Shown here: one piece after another, positions 18,274 to 27,263 of the stretch
Numbering within the stretch: the first letter of the stretch is position 1
Layout: each line of letters begins with the position of its first letter
Assembly (NCBI RefSeq): GCF_000233695.2
Contig: NZ_CM001488.1
Coordinates: 522,049-586,048, forward strand
Reading direction: 5' to 3'
Length of the DNA stretch: 64,000 nucleotides
Source of the DNA: Desulfobacter postgatei 2ac9
GTDB taxonomy: Bacteria; Desulfobacterota; Desulfobacteria; Desulfobacterales; Desulfobacteraceae
Translations under genes and position numbers: made by a program
Notes under the pieces: model-generated
Seen by the model: only the letters and a program-made list of their open reading frames with translations
Told to the model about the DNA's origin: nothing
Database searches by the model: none

Positions 18274-18969
18274 ATGTCAATTGTTTCCGCCACGCAGCTT
18301 AAAAAAACCTACAGTACCGGTGATATTGCGGTCAAAGCCATCCAAGGAGTTGATTTTACCATTGAACCGGCCTCCTTTGTCTCTTTCATCGGCCCATCAG
18401 GCAGCGGTAAATCCACCCTGCTGAACATGATCGGCTGCCTTGATCCACCAACGAGCGGCAGCCTACAGGTTGCCGGCCAGGAGATCACCCACTTCACCCG
18501 CCATCAGGCGGCTACTTTCAGGGGCGAGCATATCGGTTTTGTCTTTCAGGACTTTAACTTGATCCCCGTACTTACTGTTTTTGAAAATATTGAATACCCC
18601 TTGCAGATGGTCCAAAATTGGCCGAGACAAAAGCGCCAGGAACGGGTCGAAGAGATGTTGAAAGCTGTGGGGATGGAGGACCAGGGCCATAAATTTCCCA
18701 GCCAGATCTCAGGAGGCCAGAAACAACGCGTGGCAGTGGCCCGGGCTCTGGTGACAAATGCCAAGCTGGTGTTGGCCGACGAGCCCACAGCCAATCTTGA
18801 CAGCAAAACAGCAAACCGCATTATTGCCCTGATGAAAGAGATGCGTGACGAGTTCGGCACCACCTTTATCTTTTCCACCCACGACCCGAAAGTTGTGGGA
18901 AACGCAGAAACTATTTTCACCATAGAAGACGGCAAACTGCTGCAAGACAGAGGAGGAAATAATGCTTAA
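18274..18969 (+). CDS. ABC transporter ATP-binding protein, LolD/MacB type
   Basis: 231 residues with Walker A GPSGSGKST (about 41-49), signature SGGQKQRVAVARAL and Walker B LVLADEPTANLDS, plus the switch His in STHDPK. Best fit is the LolD/MacB subfamily, which drives extrusion or lipoprotein release rather than pore transport. First gene of a five-gene operon; its stop overlaps the start of the permease. GGGGAAAAAT precedes the ATG. Confidence 0.92.
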   Translation: MSIVSATQLKKTYSTGDIAVKAIQGVDFTIEPASFVSFIGPSGSGKSTLLNMIGCLDPPTSGSLQVAGQEITHFTRHQAATFRGEHIGFVFQDFNLIPVLTVFENIEYPLQMVQNWPRQKRQERVEEMLKAVGMEDQGHKFPSQISGGQKQRVAVARALVTNAKLVLADEPTANLDSKTANRIIALMKEMRDEFGTTFIFSTHDPKVVGNAETIFTIEDGKLLQDRGGNNA

Positions 18970-20206
18970 TATATTCAAACTTGCTATGCGCAATCTCCGA
19001 CGTTACCAGCGGAGAACCTTGCTCACCTCTGTGCTGATCTCCCTGGGCGTGGTGGCGGTACTCCTCTTTATTTCCGTGTCCGGCTCGTTCAAAGCGTTGA
19101 TGATAGGCCAGATCACAGACTCCATGCTGGGGCATCTGCAGGTCCACCAAAAGGGTTATCTCGCCTCAATCGACAGCCTGCCTTTAGACCGCAACCTGCA
19201 AGAAAAACAGATTGCCAAGGTTAAGGAAATTCTGGATCAAAATAGAGCAATTGAATCCTACTCCATGCGCATTAAACTTGGCGCCATGTTCAGTAATTTC
19301 ACCGAAACCACCAACCTTCGCTTAAATGCCGTTAATCCTGAGCAGGAACTGCGAACCGTTCCCATGCTCACCGAGCGTATCATCAAGGGCAAAAAGGAAG
19401 GACTTCTTGCAAAAGGTGAAATCCTTGTACCGGAACTCATCGCCAAGGGTATGAATGTAAATATCGGCGACACCATTGTGCTGGTCGCAACCAACAAAGA
19501 AGGTTCGGTTAACGGTCAACCCTTTATTGTTCGCGGCGTGCTCGAAGGGATTTCAGGGCCGGGTGGTCGCGACGGCATCATCCACCTGCAAGACGCTAAA
19601 AGCCTGCTGCGAATTGAAGGCAATGAGATTAGCGAAATTGCCATCCGCCTGCAGGATATAAAATTCATGGACAGGATTTTTGCCGATCTGCAGGGGCAGT
19701 TGGGACCAATTAAAAACAAGATGGACAAACCTGTCTTTGAAGTGCATACCTGGCAGAAATTGTCACCGTTTTTTAATATCGCCCGGATGATCGACCTGAT
19801 GACCCTATTTATCAAAACCATGCTGGTGGCAATCGTGCTGGTCAGTATTATGAATGTAATGATCATGGCAGTGTATGAACGAATCAATGAAATCGGCACC
19901 ATTGCCGCCATCGGCACGGTTCCGAATAAAATCCTCTCTCTCTTTGTGATGGAGGGATTTCTGCTCGGCGTCTTCGGCACACTTATCGGCGTAATCATCA
20001 GCCTGGTATCCATTGCCACCATGAATGCGTCCCAGATCAGTTTTGATTTCGGTCGCCAGAAAGGCCTGCTGCTTTCGCCGACCATTGCCGCTGGTGACGT
20101 GATCACCGTGTGCGTCATTGTCGTTGCCATTGCCGTTCTTGCCAGCCTGCAACCTGCTTGGAAGGCTGCCAAGATGGACCCGATTACAGCTCTGAGGCAT
20201 GTATAA
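18962..20206 (+). CDS. ABC transporter permease, FtsX/MacB/LolC type
   Basis: 414 residues: N-terminal helix (about 18-40), a large periplasmic domain (about 45-270), and three C-terminal helices in an FtsX domain (MNVMIMAVYERINEIGTIAA; MEGFLLGVFGTLIG). This is the mechanotransmission-type permease of the LolCDE/MacB class. ATG at 18962 overlaps the ATPase gene by 8 bases and has AGAGGAAAT before it. Works with the ATPase to move a substrate at the periplasmic face, probably handing it to the downstream LolA-like and outer-membrane proteins. Confidence 0.9.
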   Translation: MLNIFKLAMRNLRRYQRRTLLTSVLISLGVVAVLLFISVSGSFKALMIGQITDSMLGHLQVHQKGYLASIDSLPLDRNLQEKQIAKVKEILDQNRAIESYSMRIKLGAMFSNFTETTNLRLNAVNPEQELRTVPMLTERIIKGKKEGLLAKGEILVPELIAKGMNVNIGDTIVLVATNKEGSVNGQPFIVRGVLEGISGPGGRDGIIHLQDAKSLLRIEGNEISEIAIRLQDIKFMDRIFADLQGQLGPIKNKMDKPVFEVHTWQKLSPFFNIARMIDLMTLFIKTMLVAIVLVSIMNVMIMAVYERINEIGTIAAIGTVPNKILSLFVMEGFLLGVFGTLIGVIISLVSIATMNASQISFDFGRQKGLLLSPTIAAGDVITVCVIVVAIAVLASLQPAWKAAKMDPITALRHV

Positions 20207-20225
20207 ACACTTTTTGGAGGAATGT

Positions 20226-20627
20226 ATGAAAACGCAAAACACACGAAGCATCCTTGTCGGCTCCCTTTTGTTTTTGTTCTTTTTCCTTGCAACAGGAGTT
20301 TCCGCCCAAACAATGAAGATAGCAGTGCCCACTATGGGACTGGAGCAAGATTCCCTCATCAGCCCGGAAACAGGCAGGGCCCCATTCTTTCTCTTTTTTG
20401 ATGAAAAAGGCCAACTTATTGAAGCCATTAAAAACCCTGCCAAAGACCAATACGGGGGAGCAAGCCGCACTGTGGTCGCTTTGCTGGTCGACAAAGGTGT
20501 AACCCTTATTATTGCAGATAATATCGGCGCTAAAATGGAACAGGCTTTAAATGCTCGTCATATTAAATATGTCAAAAGAACAGGAGTTATAAAAGATGCA
20601 GTCCAGACAATCATCCAAACACGTTAG
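20226..20627 (+). CDS. exported NifX/NafY-like domain protein
   Basis: 133 residues. A signal peptide (hydrophobic about 9-23, cleavage after VSA) is followed by one domain with MKIAVPTMG, RAPFFLFFDEKG and VTLIIADNIGAKMEQALNAR, the pattern of the dinitrogenase iron-molybdenum cofactor biosynthesis fold. Such domains are normally cytoplasmic; this one should be periplasmic. Start at 20226 is set by GGAGG at 20216-20220. It sits between the permease and the LolA-like gene (overlapping the latter by 32 bases), so it is part of the export operon and may bind a metal or metallocofactor there. Confidence 0.78.
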   Translation: MKTQNTRSILVGSLLFLFFFLATGVSAQTMKIAVPTMGLEQDSLISPETGRAPFFLFFDEKGQLIEAIKNPAKDQYGGASRTVVALLVDKGVTLIIADNIGAKMEQALNARHIKYVKRTGVIKDAVQTIIQTR

Positions 20628-21360
20628 CCTTATCATCTCACTGGTAATTATTTTCTTATGCTTTTGGGCAACGCCATCAGCCTTTGCTCTGGATGGCAAT
20701 GAAATTTTGCGCCAGGTTGATGAAAACATGCAGCCGCAGTCCTATGAAATGTACCGCAAACTGATCAACATCGAGCCTGACGGCAAACAAAAAGAATTCG
20801 TGCTTTACACTGTAAAAAAAGGCCAGGAGAAAATGGTGGCACTTTTTCTCTCTCCGGCCAGTGAGAAGGGCCGGGCAACCCTGCGCCTGGGGGATAATAT
20901 GTGGCTCTACATCCCCAATGTGGGCAAACCCCTGCGCATTACCAGTTTGCAGTCAGTGGTGGGTGGAATTTTTAACAACTCCGATATTCTCAGGTTAGAC
21001 TACAACGTGGAATATAATGCGGATCAAATCACCGATCAGGGAGAATCCTACCTGCTATACCTCTCAGCTAAATCTCCGTCAGTGGCCTATGCCAGACTGA
21101 AAATGGAGGTGGACAAAAAAAACTTACTGCCCACCACCATTGAATGTTACGCTGTCAGCGGCATGCTGATTAAGACCTTGCACTACGACAAAATAAAAAA
21201 TTTCGGCGATGGTCTTGTCAGACCGTCAACACTTGAAACCGACAGCCCACTCCACAATGGATATCGCTCGGTGATGCTCTTTGCCAAAGTTCATAAAAAA
21301 GAATTTGCCGACGAGGTATTCACCTTGAATTACATGTCCAAGGTCGATGAATTGCGCTAA
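20596..21360 (+). CDS. outer-membrane lipoprotein-sorting (LolA-like) protein
   Basis: 254 residues with a signal peptide (hydrophobic about 9-27, cleavage near SAFA). The mature part reads DGNEILRQVDENMQPQSYEM, then MVALFLSPASEKGRATLRLG and MWLYIPNVGKPLRI, typical of the LolA-like outer-membrane lipoprotein-sorting family often encoded with MacB-type permeases. Its half-barrel fold should shuttle a hydrophobic substrate across the periplasm. AGGAG 9 bases before the ATG. Overlaps both neighbours, so translation is probably coupled. Confidence 0.82.
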   Translation: MQSRQSSKHVSLIISLVIIFLCFWATPSAFALDGNEILRQVDENMQPQSYEMYRKLINIEPDGKQKEFVLYTVKKGQEKMVALFLSPASEKGRATLRLGDNMWLYIPNVGKPLRITSLQSVVGGIFNNSDILRLDYNVEYNADQITDQGESYLLYLSAKSPSVAYARLKMEVDKKNLLPTTIECYAVSGMLIKTLHYDKIKNFGDGLVRPSTLETDSPLHNGYRSVMLFAKVHKKEFADEVFTLNYMSKVDELR

Positions 21361-22669
21361 GAAAATGCCTGAGAGACGCAAGTTTTCTTCAGCCCTGTCA
21401 CTGCTCTTTCTGATGATTACTGCCCTTCCTCTTTTCGCTGAAGAGGAGTTTTCCTTTGAGCTTAACGAGTTTGAGAAAAAATCTCTCAAATGGGGAGGGT
21501 ACACTGAGCTTGAGTGGGAACATATGGACATAGATCAGGGTTCTGCTTTTACCGTACTCAATCTGTCCAAGTCTTTGTCCACCCTGGACCGGTACACCGG
21601 CAGTCTGCAGATAGACGGCAGGTATGATAAGGCACTCAGCAGCTTCAACTGGCTGCTTAAAGCTGCAGCCCAGCAGGACAACATTGGCTGGGACGACATG
21701 ACGGATGTCTATGAAGCCTATTTATCCGTTAAGCCCACACCTTCTTTCACCGGCAGTTTTGGTAAAAAATCATACAAATGGGGTAAAGGCTATGCGTGGA
21801 ATCCCGTGGGGTTTATTAACCGCACCAAAGACCCAAACAATCCTGAGGAGTCCATGGAGGGCTACATTACCACTGAGGCGGACCTGATAAGAAGCTTTAC
21901 GGGTTCATTGCAGATAGCTGCATTAACGACTGTGATGTTGCCGGTGTCGGAGGATGTTAATGATGATTTTGGGGAAACAAACAATATAAATATTGCAGCC
22001 AAGCTCTATCTTCTTTATTTGAATACTGACATTGATTTTATCCTCTATACGGGCAACAGCCGCTCAAGGCGATATGGGATTGATTTTTCCCGAAACCTGG
22101 CCACCAATTTTGAGATCCACGGAGAGGCCGCATATATGCCGAACCACAAAAAGATCACCCTGCAAGACGATTATTCCGTGCAGACCATTACCGAATCAGT
22201 ATTTTCCTATCTTCTTGGCCTGCGTTATCTCTCAGAAAACGACATTACCAGCATTGTTGAATATTACCACAATGACGCCGGTTACACCGAAAAGGAGATG
22301 GACCGTTTTTTCCAACTTGTTGTTGATGGAGAAACTCAACACCACTGTGCAAACATTGATACTCTCCTTGAAAAAGCACGGGACATGAGCCTGAAAGGAT
22401 ATGGCAAACCCCAGCCGGGGCGCAACTATCTCTATGGCCGATTTACCCAGAAGGAGCCCTTTGACATTCTTTATTTCACCCCCGGTATCACAACCATTTT
22501 CAATCTTGACGATAGCAGTTATTCATTGAGTCCTGAAATGATATATACAGGGTTCACTAACTGGGAACTGCGTCTGCGTTTTACCTATCTTCAAGGATCT
22601 TCTTTTTCAGAGTATGGAGAGAAGCTGAGCAGTAATAAACTGGAACTGCGAGTGCGGTACTTTTTTTAA
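21347..22669 (+). CDS. predicted outer-membrane beta-barrel protein of the export operon
   Basis: 440 residues with a signal peptide (about residues 13-30, ending LPLFA) and alternating amphipathic strands throughout (for example LRLRFTYLQG). It ends in an aromatic residue (LELRVRYFF), the C-terminal signature of outer-membrane barrels. No named family is recognised beyond similarity in layout to DUF1302-type proteins in such operons. Last gene of the operon, overlapping the LolA-like gene by 14 bases; an ATG 18 bases later (21365) is an alternative start. Likely the outer-membrane partner of the exporter. Confidence 0.7.
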   Translation: MNCAKKMPERRKFSSALSLLFLMITALPLFAEEEFSFELNEFEKKSLKWGGYTELEWEHMDIDQGSAFTVLNLSKSLSTLDRYTGSLQIDGRYDKALSSFNWLLKAAAQQDNIGWDDMTDVYEAYLSVKPTPSFTGSFGKKSYKWGKGYAWNPVGFINRTKDPNNPEESMEGYITTEADLIRSFTGSLQIAALTTVMLPVSEDVNDDFGETNNINIAAKLYLLYLNTDIDFILYTGNSRSRRYGIDFSRNLATNFEIHGEAAYMPNHKKITLQDDYSVQTITESVFSYLLGLRYLSENDITSIVEYYHNDAGYTEKEMDRFFQLVVDGETQHHCANIDTLLEKARDMSLKGYGKPQPGRNYLYGRFTQKEPFDILYFTPGITTIFNLDDSSYSLSPEMIYTGFTNWELRLRFTYLQGSSFSEYGEKLSSNKLELRVRYFF

Positions 22670-22795
22670 TACCTGTCCTTCGCAATTATTAATATTTTGG
22701 GTATAATTGCACATTGGGACGAAATCTGTCATAGGGTTTGGCTTTCCTAATATTGGGTGTAATTACACGGTTCTGTTGCAAAGAATTCTGAATCC

Positions 22796-22990
22796 ATGTT
22801 AAAAGCATTTCCTTTAAAAATGACCTTTGAGGATGAGCTAAAAGCTTTGGTCTATTTTCATCTTCAAGAGCATAAATCTGCACGTCATTTAGTCCAGGGT
22901 ATGAAGGCAATTATATTTTTTATAATGAGTTATTTAACGGCCAAGGAAACTCTGAACCGATTGAGGACAATAATTTCAAAGAACCAATAA
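22796..22990 (+). pseudogene. remnant of an IS4-type transposase N-terminus
   Basis: A 64-codon ORF containing FEDELKALVYFHLQEHKSAR, which matches the N-terminal region of IS4-family transposases; after about residue 35 the similarity is lost. Two related direct repeats (about 22690-22713 and 22747-22768) lie just upstream and may be remains of insertion-sequence ends. The catalytic DDE region is absent, so this is a dead fragment in the 370-base gap between the ABC operon and the next gene. Confidence 0.55.
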
Positions 22991-23037
22991 AATCACGTGA
23001 TGCAAAAACCTAACCGGACATCACTGAGCGGAAAGAT

Positions 23038-23313
23038 ATGTTCTATATGAAGGATAAGATACTCATTAAAGTCATCGACAGGCTGGGAAAAAAAGGTTGC
23101 CACAGAGGACATAAATTAGGCGATTGTTTTGATTTTGACTCGGAAAGAGGAAATTTATGCCCTATGGCAATGCACTGCGCCTTCCCATATATTGACATTT
23201 TAAGATACGGCGGCAAACTACCGTTAAGCCGAGAGGGAGATATTCGTTTTTGCTGCTCTGATGCAGACACAGCTCTGGTTTTCAAGTTAGAGATTGTAAA
23301 ACCGGGGAGGTAG
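23038..23313 (+). CDS. TIGR04076-like small Cys-rich protein
   Basis: 91 residues. The pattern CHRGHKLGDCF, then LCPMAMHCAFPYIDILRYGG, then FCCSDADTALVFKLE matches the small TIGR04076-type family of unknown function found mostly in anaerobes. The paired Cys residues suggest metal or redox chemistry. A second in-frame ATG at 23047 is possible. Single gene between an IS remnant and the TetR promoter. Confidence 0.65.
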   Translation: MFYMKDKILIKVIDRLGKKGCHRGHKLGDCFDFDSERGNLCPMAMHCAFPYIDILRYGGKLPLSREGDIRFCCSDADTALVFKLEIVKPGR

Positions 23314-23480
23314 GATTCAGACACCTACCTCGTATGCTGTATAGACTGGATTTTTCATTCGCCTTTTTTTAGGCCGGGTTGGAATCCTTATAATAACTTT
23401 TCGTACCATTGGACTTTAAAACCCGGGGGTACTGCAGAGGGGCTCTTTCTTGAGCATCAAGAGGTTTTCAAAAAAACTGG

Positions 23481-23536
23481 TTGACAAATTTTGTTTAAAG
23501 AATATAAAAGATAGTAATTAATTACTATCTTTTATA
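23481..23536 (+). promoter_or_regulatory. TetR-gene promoter with a 34-bp perfect palindromic operator
   Basis: TTGACA (23481-23486) and TATAAA (23503-23508) are spaced by 16 bases. The -10 is embedded in a perfect 34-base palindrome (23503-23536; half site TATAAAAGATAGTAAT, centre TA) that runs up to the ribosome site of the TetR gene. A dimeric TetR protein bound here would block polymerase, implying negative autoregulation of the whole exporter operon. Confidence 0.8.
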
Positions 23537-23545
23537 GGGGTTCAA

Positions 23546-24154
23546 ATGCGCTCATCAAACAAACATCTTCCGGCTGAGAAACGACGGACGGTGACGATAG
23601 AGGCGGTGGTCGAGTTGGCTGGTGAACAGAACCCGAGCCAAATTACTACGGCTGGCATAGCCAAACGCATGGGATTGACTCAGGGTGCGCTTTTTCGTCA
23701 TTTCCCAAACAAGGATGCCATATTACAGGCTGTTATGGAATGGGTGGCGGAACGGTTAATGTCCCTCATCGAAAAAGTAATAAACGCAGAACTATCTCCT
23801 CTTACCGCACTTGAAAGCATATTTATGGCGCATGTGGATTTTATCACAGAGTACCCCGGTATTCCCCGTATGTTATTTGGGGAATTGCAACGCTCTGAAG
23901 AAACCGCGCCCAAACGAATAACGCAAACGCTCATCCACCGATATGCTGAGCGCCTTAATCGTTTGTTTGAACAGGGAAAAATTTGCGGTGAGCTTGATGA
24001 AAATTTTGATAACCAGGCTGCGGCCACGCTCTTCATCGGCACCATTCAAGGCTTGGTCATGCAATCGTTGATAGCAGGAGATGTGAGCCATATGCGACGC
24101 AATGCCCCAAAAGTCTTTGCCATCTATCAAAGAGGCATCAGGAGTGCATCATGA
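23546..24154 (+). CDS. TetR/AcrR-family repressor of the DevBCA-type exporter operon
   Basis: 202 residues. N-terminal helix-turn-helix with GIAKRMGLTQGALFRHFPNKDAIL (split: GIAKRMGLTQ and GALFRHFPNKDAIL, about 38-62), then an all-helical ligand domain of the AcrR type. First gene of the operon: its stop overlaps the start of the adaptor gene (ATGA). The palindromic operator lies directly upstream, so it probably represses its own operon until a ligand is bound. Confidence 0.9.
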   Translation: MRSSNKHLPAEKRRTVTIEAVVELAGEQNPSQITTAGIAKRMGLTQGALFRHFPNKDAILQAVMEWVAERLMSLIEKVINAELSPLTALESIFMAHVDFITEYPGIPRMLFGELQRSEETAPKRITQTLIHRYAERLNRLFEQGKICGELDENFDNQAAATLFIGTIQGLVMQSLIAGDVSHMRRNAPKVFAIYQRGIRSAS

Positions 24155-25302
24155 AAAAATTGCCTTTCCAAAAACGTACATTGGCGCTGACAGTTGTACT
24201 TGTTCCTCTGCTTGCTCTTTTTGTCTATGTGACCTTGCGTTCCGGGCCGCTTGCTCCGGTATCCGTTGTATTGGCCACGATCGAGAATAAGAGCCTCTCA
24301 CCGGCACTATTCGGGATTGGAACCATTGAGGCCCGTTACACCTACAAGATTGGTCCAACGGTTGCGGGGCGCGTCAAGCGCCTGAACGTACACGTAGGTG
24401 ATCGTGTTAAGGCTGGCCAAGTGCTTGGTGAAATGGACCCGGTGGATCTTGATGAACATATCAGGGCTCAGGATGCCACGCTGAAACAAGCAGACGCTCA
24501 ATTAAACCAAGCGCAGGTGGGTCGGGATTATGCGCAGACACAGGCTTTGCGTTACGAGCAGCTACTTCAGGCGCGGTCCACCAGTGAGGAAGTGGTAGCC
24601 ACTAAGCAACACGACCTGTTGGTTGCAAAAGCAGGGCTGACTGCGGCACGGGAGGAGCTATCTCGTGTACGTGCACAACGAGAGGCGTTAGCGGCGCAGC
24701 GCAGTAATCTGTCTCTTATTGCCCCAGTTGACGGCCTGGTTGTTTCGCGTGATGCCGAACCTGGAACCACCGTGGTCGCAGGTCAGGCTGTCGTCGAACT
24801 GATTGATCCGAACACGCTCTGGGTCAATGTCCGCTTCGATCAAATTCGTGCGCAAGGTCTCGCCCCAAGCCTATCCGCCCAGATCGCATTACGTTCCCAG
24901 GCAGGGGAACAGAAGGCCGGACGTGTACTGAGGGTCGAACCCCTGGCAGACGCGGTAACGGAGGAAACCCTTGCCAAGGTTGTCTTCGATCAAATTCCTG
25001 ATCCGCTGCCGCCTGTCGGCGAACTGGTCGAAGTCACGGTCACCTTGCCGACTCTTGGGGCAACGCCGATTGCCCCCAATGCCGCCATCCACCACATTGA
25101 TGGCAAACTGGGCGTATGGCAGGTCACCAATGGCGCTCTTCATTTTACACCCGTTTCTCTGGGGATTGCAGACTTGGAGGGCCGTGTGCAAATAGGAGAA
25201 GGGCTCCAGATTGGCGACCAAGTAGTGGCCTACAGCGAAAACACCTTGAATGAGCATAGCCGGATTCACGTCGTTGACCATATTCCGGGGGTGACGCCAT
25301 GA
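24151..25302 (+). CDS. HlyD/DevB-type periplasmic adaptor
   Basis: 383 residues: N-terminal membrane anchor (about 10-27), two lipoyl half-motifs (GRVKRLNVHVGDRVKAGQVL near 72-91; LSLIAPVDGLVVSRDAEPG near 187), an alpha-helical hairpin rich in Ala/Gln between them, and a beta-barrel domain. This is the membrane-fusion protein that joins the inner-membrane ABC transporter to an outer-membrane channel. Overlaps the TetR stop and the permease start by 4 bases each. Confidence 0.9.
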   Translation: MKKLPFQKRTLALTVVLVPLLALFVYVTLRSGPLAPVSVVLATIENKSLSPALFGIGTIEARYTYKIGPTVAGRVKRLNVHVGDRVKAGQVLGEMDPVDLDEHIRAQDATLKQADAQLNQAQVGRDYAQTQALRYEQLLQARSTSEEVVATKQHDLLVAKAGLTAAREELSRVRAQREALAAQRSNLSLIAPVDGLVVSRDAEPGTTVVAGQAVVELIDPNTLWVNVRFDQIRAQGLAPSLSAQIALRSQAGEQKAGRVLRVEPLADAVTEETLAKVVFDQIPDPLPPVGELVEVTVTLPTLGATPIAPNAAIHHIDGKLGVWQVTNGALHFTPVSLGIADLEGRVQIGEGLQIGDQVVAYSENTLNEHSRIHVVDHIPGVTP

Positions 25303-26504
25303 TCAGTTTGGCAGGACGAGACATCATGCACTCATGGGGAAAGTTCGTCTTTACCGGTATGGGCCTTGGTTTGCTCATCGGCATCACACTGTCCATGGCA
25401 GGGATTTATCGTGGCATGGTGGACGATGCCAAAGTGTTGCTCGACAATAGCGGTGCTGATCTCTGGGTGGTTCAGAAGGACACACTTGGACCCTACGCCG
25501 AGTCATCAAGTCTATACGATGATCTCTGGCGGGGGATTCGAGGCATGGGGGGGGTGGAACAGGCGGCGAACATCACGTATCTCACCATGCAGGTGGGCAA
25601 ACAAGAGGGTGATGTGCGTGCCATGGTTACCGGCATCACGCCCGGAGGGCCAGGAACACCCGGTTGGCCTCCCTATCTCGTCGCGGGTCGTCAGATGACT
25701 CGAAGCCATTACGAGGCCGTCGCCGACATCGCTTCCGGATTTAAACTTGGTGACCGTATCCAGATCCGCCGTAGCCAGTACACTGTAGTCGGGCTGACCA
25801 GGAGGATGGTCTCTTCCAATGGCGACCCGATGGTGTTCATTCCGCTTAAAGATGCTCAGGAAGCCCAGTTTCTCAAGGATAATGACGCCATTCGGGGGCA
25901 GCGTCGACGCACGGCCGAGAACCCGGCCTTCAACCGGCCAGAAGTGCCGGGTCTGTTTGATGCGGTTATTGCCTCGCAAACCACCAACCCTTACGTCAAC
26001 GCTGTTTTAGTGCAGGTTGAAGCAGGCCATGACCCGGAAGAAGTAGCTGAGTCGATCCGTCGCTGGAAGCGCTTAACCGTCTACACCCGCATCCAGATGG
26101 AGGAGATTCTGGTTGGCAAGCTGATCGCTACCTCCGCCAGACAGATCTTCATGTTCCTGGTGATCCTTTCGATTGTCAGCTCCGCCATTGTCGCCTTCAT
26201 CATCTACACCCTGACGCTCGGAAAAATTCGTGAAATTGCCGTCTTGAAACTGATTGGCACCAGGAATAGCACCATTGTCGGCTTGATCATGCAACAGTCC
26301 ATCGCTCTGGGTTTGATCGGCTTTGTGGTGGGCAAGATCTCGGCAACTTTATTGATGGCGCCAATTTTTCCCAAATATGTCCTGCTGAAACCACTCGACT
26401 CCGTTATGGGTTTTATGGCTGTGGTCATGATCTGCGTACTATCGAGCATTATCGCCATTCGTGCCGCGCTCAGGGTCGACCCGGCCGAGGCCATAGGGGG
26501 CTGA
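25299..26504 (+). CDS. DevC-type ABC transporter permease
   Basis: 401 residues with an N-terminal helix (about 15-37), a periplasmic MacB-like domain beginning LDNSGADLWVVQKDT, and three C-terminal helices with an FtsX domain (GKIREIAVLKLIGTRNSTI). This matches the DevC permeases of DevBCA exporters. Start overlaps the adaptor gene; the ATP-binding gene begins 2 bases after its stop. Confidence 0.9.
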   Translation: MISLAGRDIMHSWGKFVFTGMGLGLLIGITLSMAGIYRGMVDDAKVLLDNSGADLWVVQKDTLGPYAESSSLYDDLWRGIRGMGGVEQAANITYLTMQVGKQEGDVRAMVTGITPGGPGTPGWPPYLVAGRQMTRSHYEAVADIASGFKLGDRIQIRRSQYTVVGLTRRMVSSNGDPMVFIPLKDAQEAQFLKDNDAIRGQRRRTAENPAFNRPEVPGLFDAVIASQTTNPYVNAVLVQVEAGHDPEEVAESIRRWKRLTVYTRIQMEEILVGKLIATSARQIFMFLVILSIVSSAIVAFIIYTLTLGKIREIAVLKLIGTRNSTIVGLIMQQSIALGLIGFVVGKISATLLMAPIFPKYVLLKPLDSVMGFMAVVMICVLSSIIAIRAALRVDPAEAIGG

Positions 26505-26505
26505 C

Positions 26506-27216
26506 ATGACTGCTAAAGGTATTCGTATCCAGGGGTTAAAAAAACGTTATGGAAGCGGCGATACCGCCGTTGATGCTCTGAAGGCGGTAGACATGCACGT
26601 TGCGCCGGGCGAGGTCGTTGGACTGATAGGTCCTTCTGGATCCGGCAAAAGTACGCTCCTTAAATGTTTGGGAGCGGTGATTGAGCCGACCGCCGGAAAA
26701 ATGATACTCGGAGATGACGTCATTTATGACGACGGGTGGAAGGTCAAAGATCTTCGTGCCTTGCGGCGGGACCGGATCGGCTTTGTATTCCAGGCACCTT
26801 ATCTGATTCCTTTCCTTGACGTCACCGACAACGTCGCCCTTCTGCCCATGCTGGCGGGAATGCCAAACGCCGGGGCGCGTAAACGGGCCATAGAATTGTT
26901 CAAAGCGCTTGATGTGGAACATCGCGCCAAGGCCATGCCTTCTCAACTCTCTGGTGGAGAACAGCAACGAGTGGCTATTGCACGGGGATTGGTCAATCGT
27001 CCCCCCGTAATACTGGCCGATGAACCGACCGCTCCGCTTGATAGTGAGCGCGCCCTGGCTGTAATCCGGATATTGAATGATATGGCCAAAAAATTTGAGA
27101 CCGCCATTATTGTCGTCACCCACGATGAAAAAATCATTCCCACCTTTAAACGCATTTATAATATCCGTGACGGGGTAACCTATGAAGAAGAAGGTGAAGG
27201 GCGTAGCTTCGAATGA
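26506..27216 (+). CDS. DevA-type ABC transporter ATP-binding protein
   Basis: 236 residues with Walker A GPSGSGKST (about 42-50), signature LSGGEQQRVAIARGL and Walker B VILADEPTAPLDS. It belongs to the same MacB/LolD superfamily as the ATPase at 18274 but is clearly diverged from it, so the two exporters are not a recent duplication. Powers the adaptor-permease-NodT tripartite exporter. Confidence 0.92.
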   Translation: MTAKGIRIQGLKKRYGSGDTAVDALKAVDMHVAPGEVVGLIGPSGSGKSTLLKCLGAVIEPTAGKMILGDDVIYDDGWKVKDLRALRRDRIGFVFQAPYLIPFLDVTDNVALLPMLAGMPNAGARKRAIELFKALDVEHRAKAMPSQLSGGEQQRVAIARGLVNRPPVILADEPTAPLDSERALAVIRILNDMAKKFETAIIVVTHDEKIIPTFKRIYNIRDGVTYEEEGEGRSFE

Positions 27217-27263
27217 GCTTAATCCAGAAAGGCCATTTAGAAAAACCTTCAAGGAGCATTTTT

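Noticed and set aside
18125-18424. 99-codon ORF overlapping the start of the first ABC ATPase gene
   Set aside because: The overlap covers the conserved ATPase N-terminus, which has its own ribosome site; no similarity was recognised.
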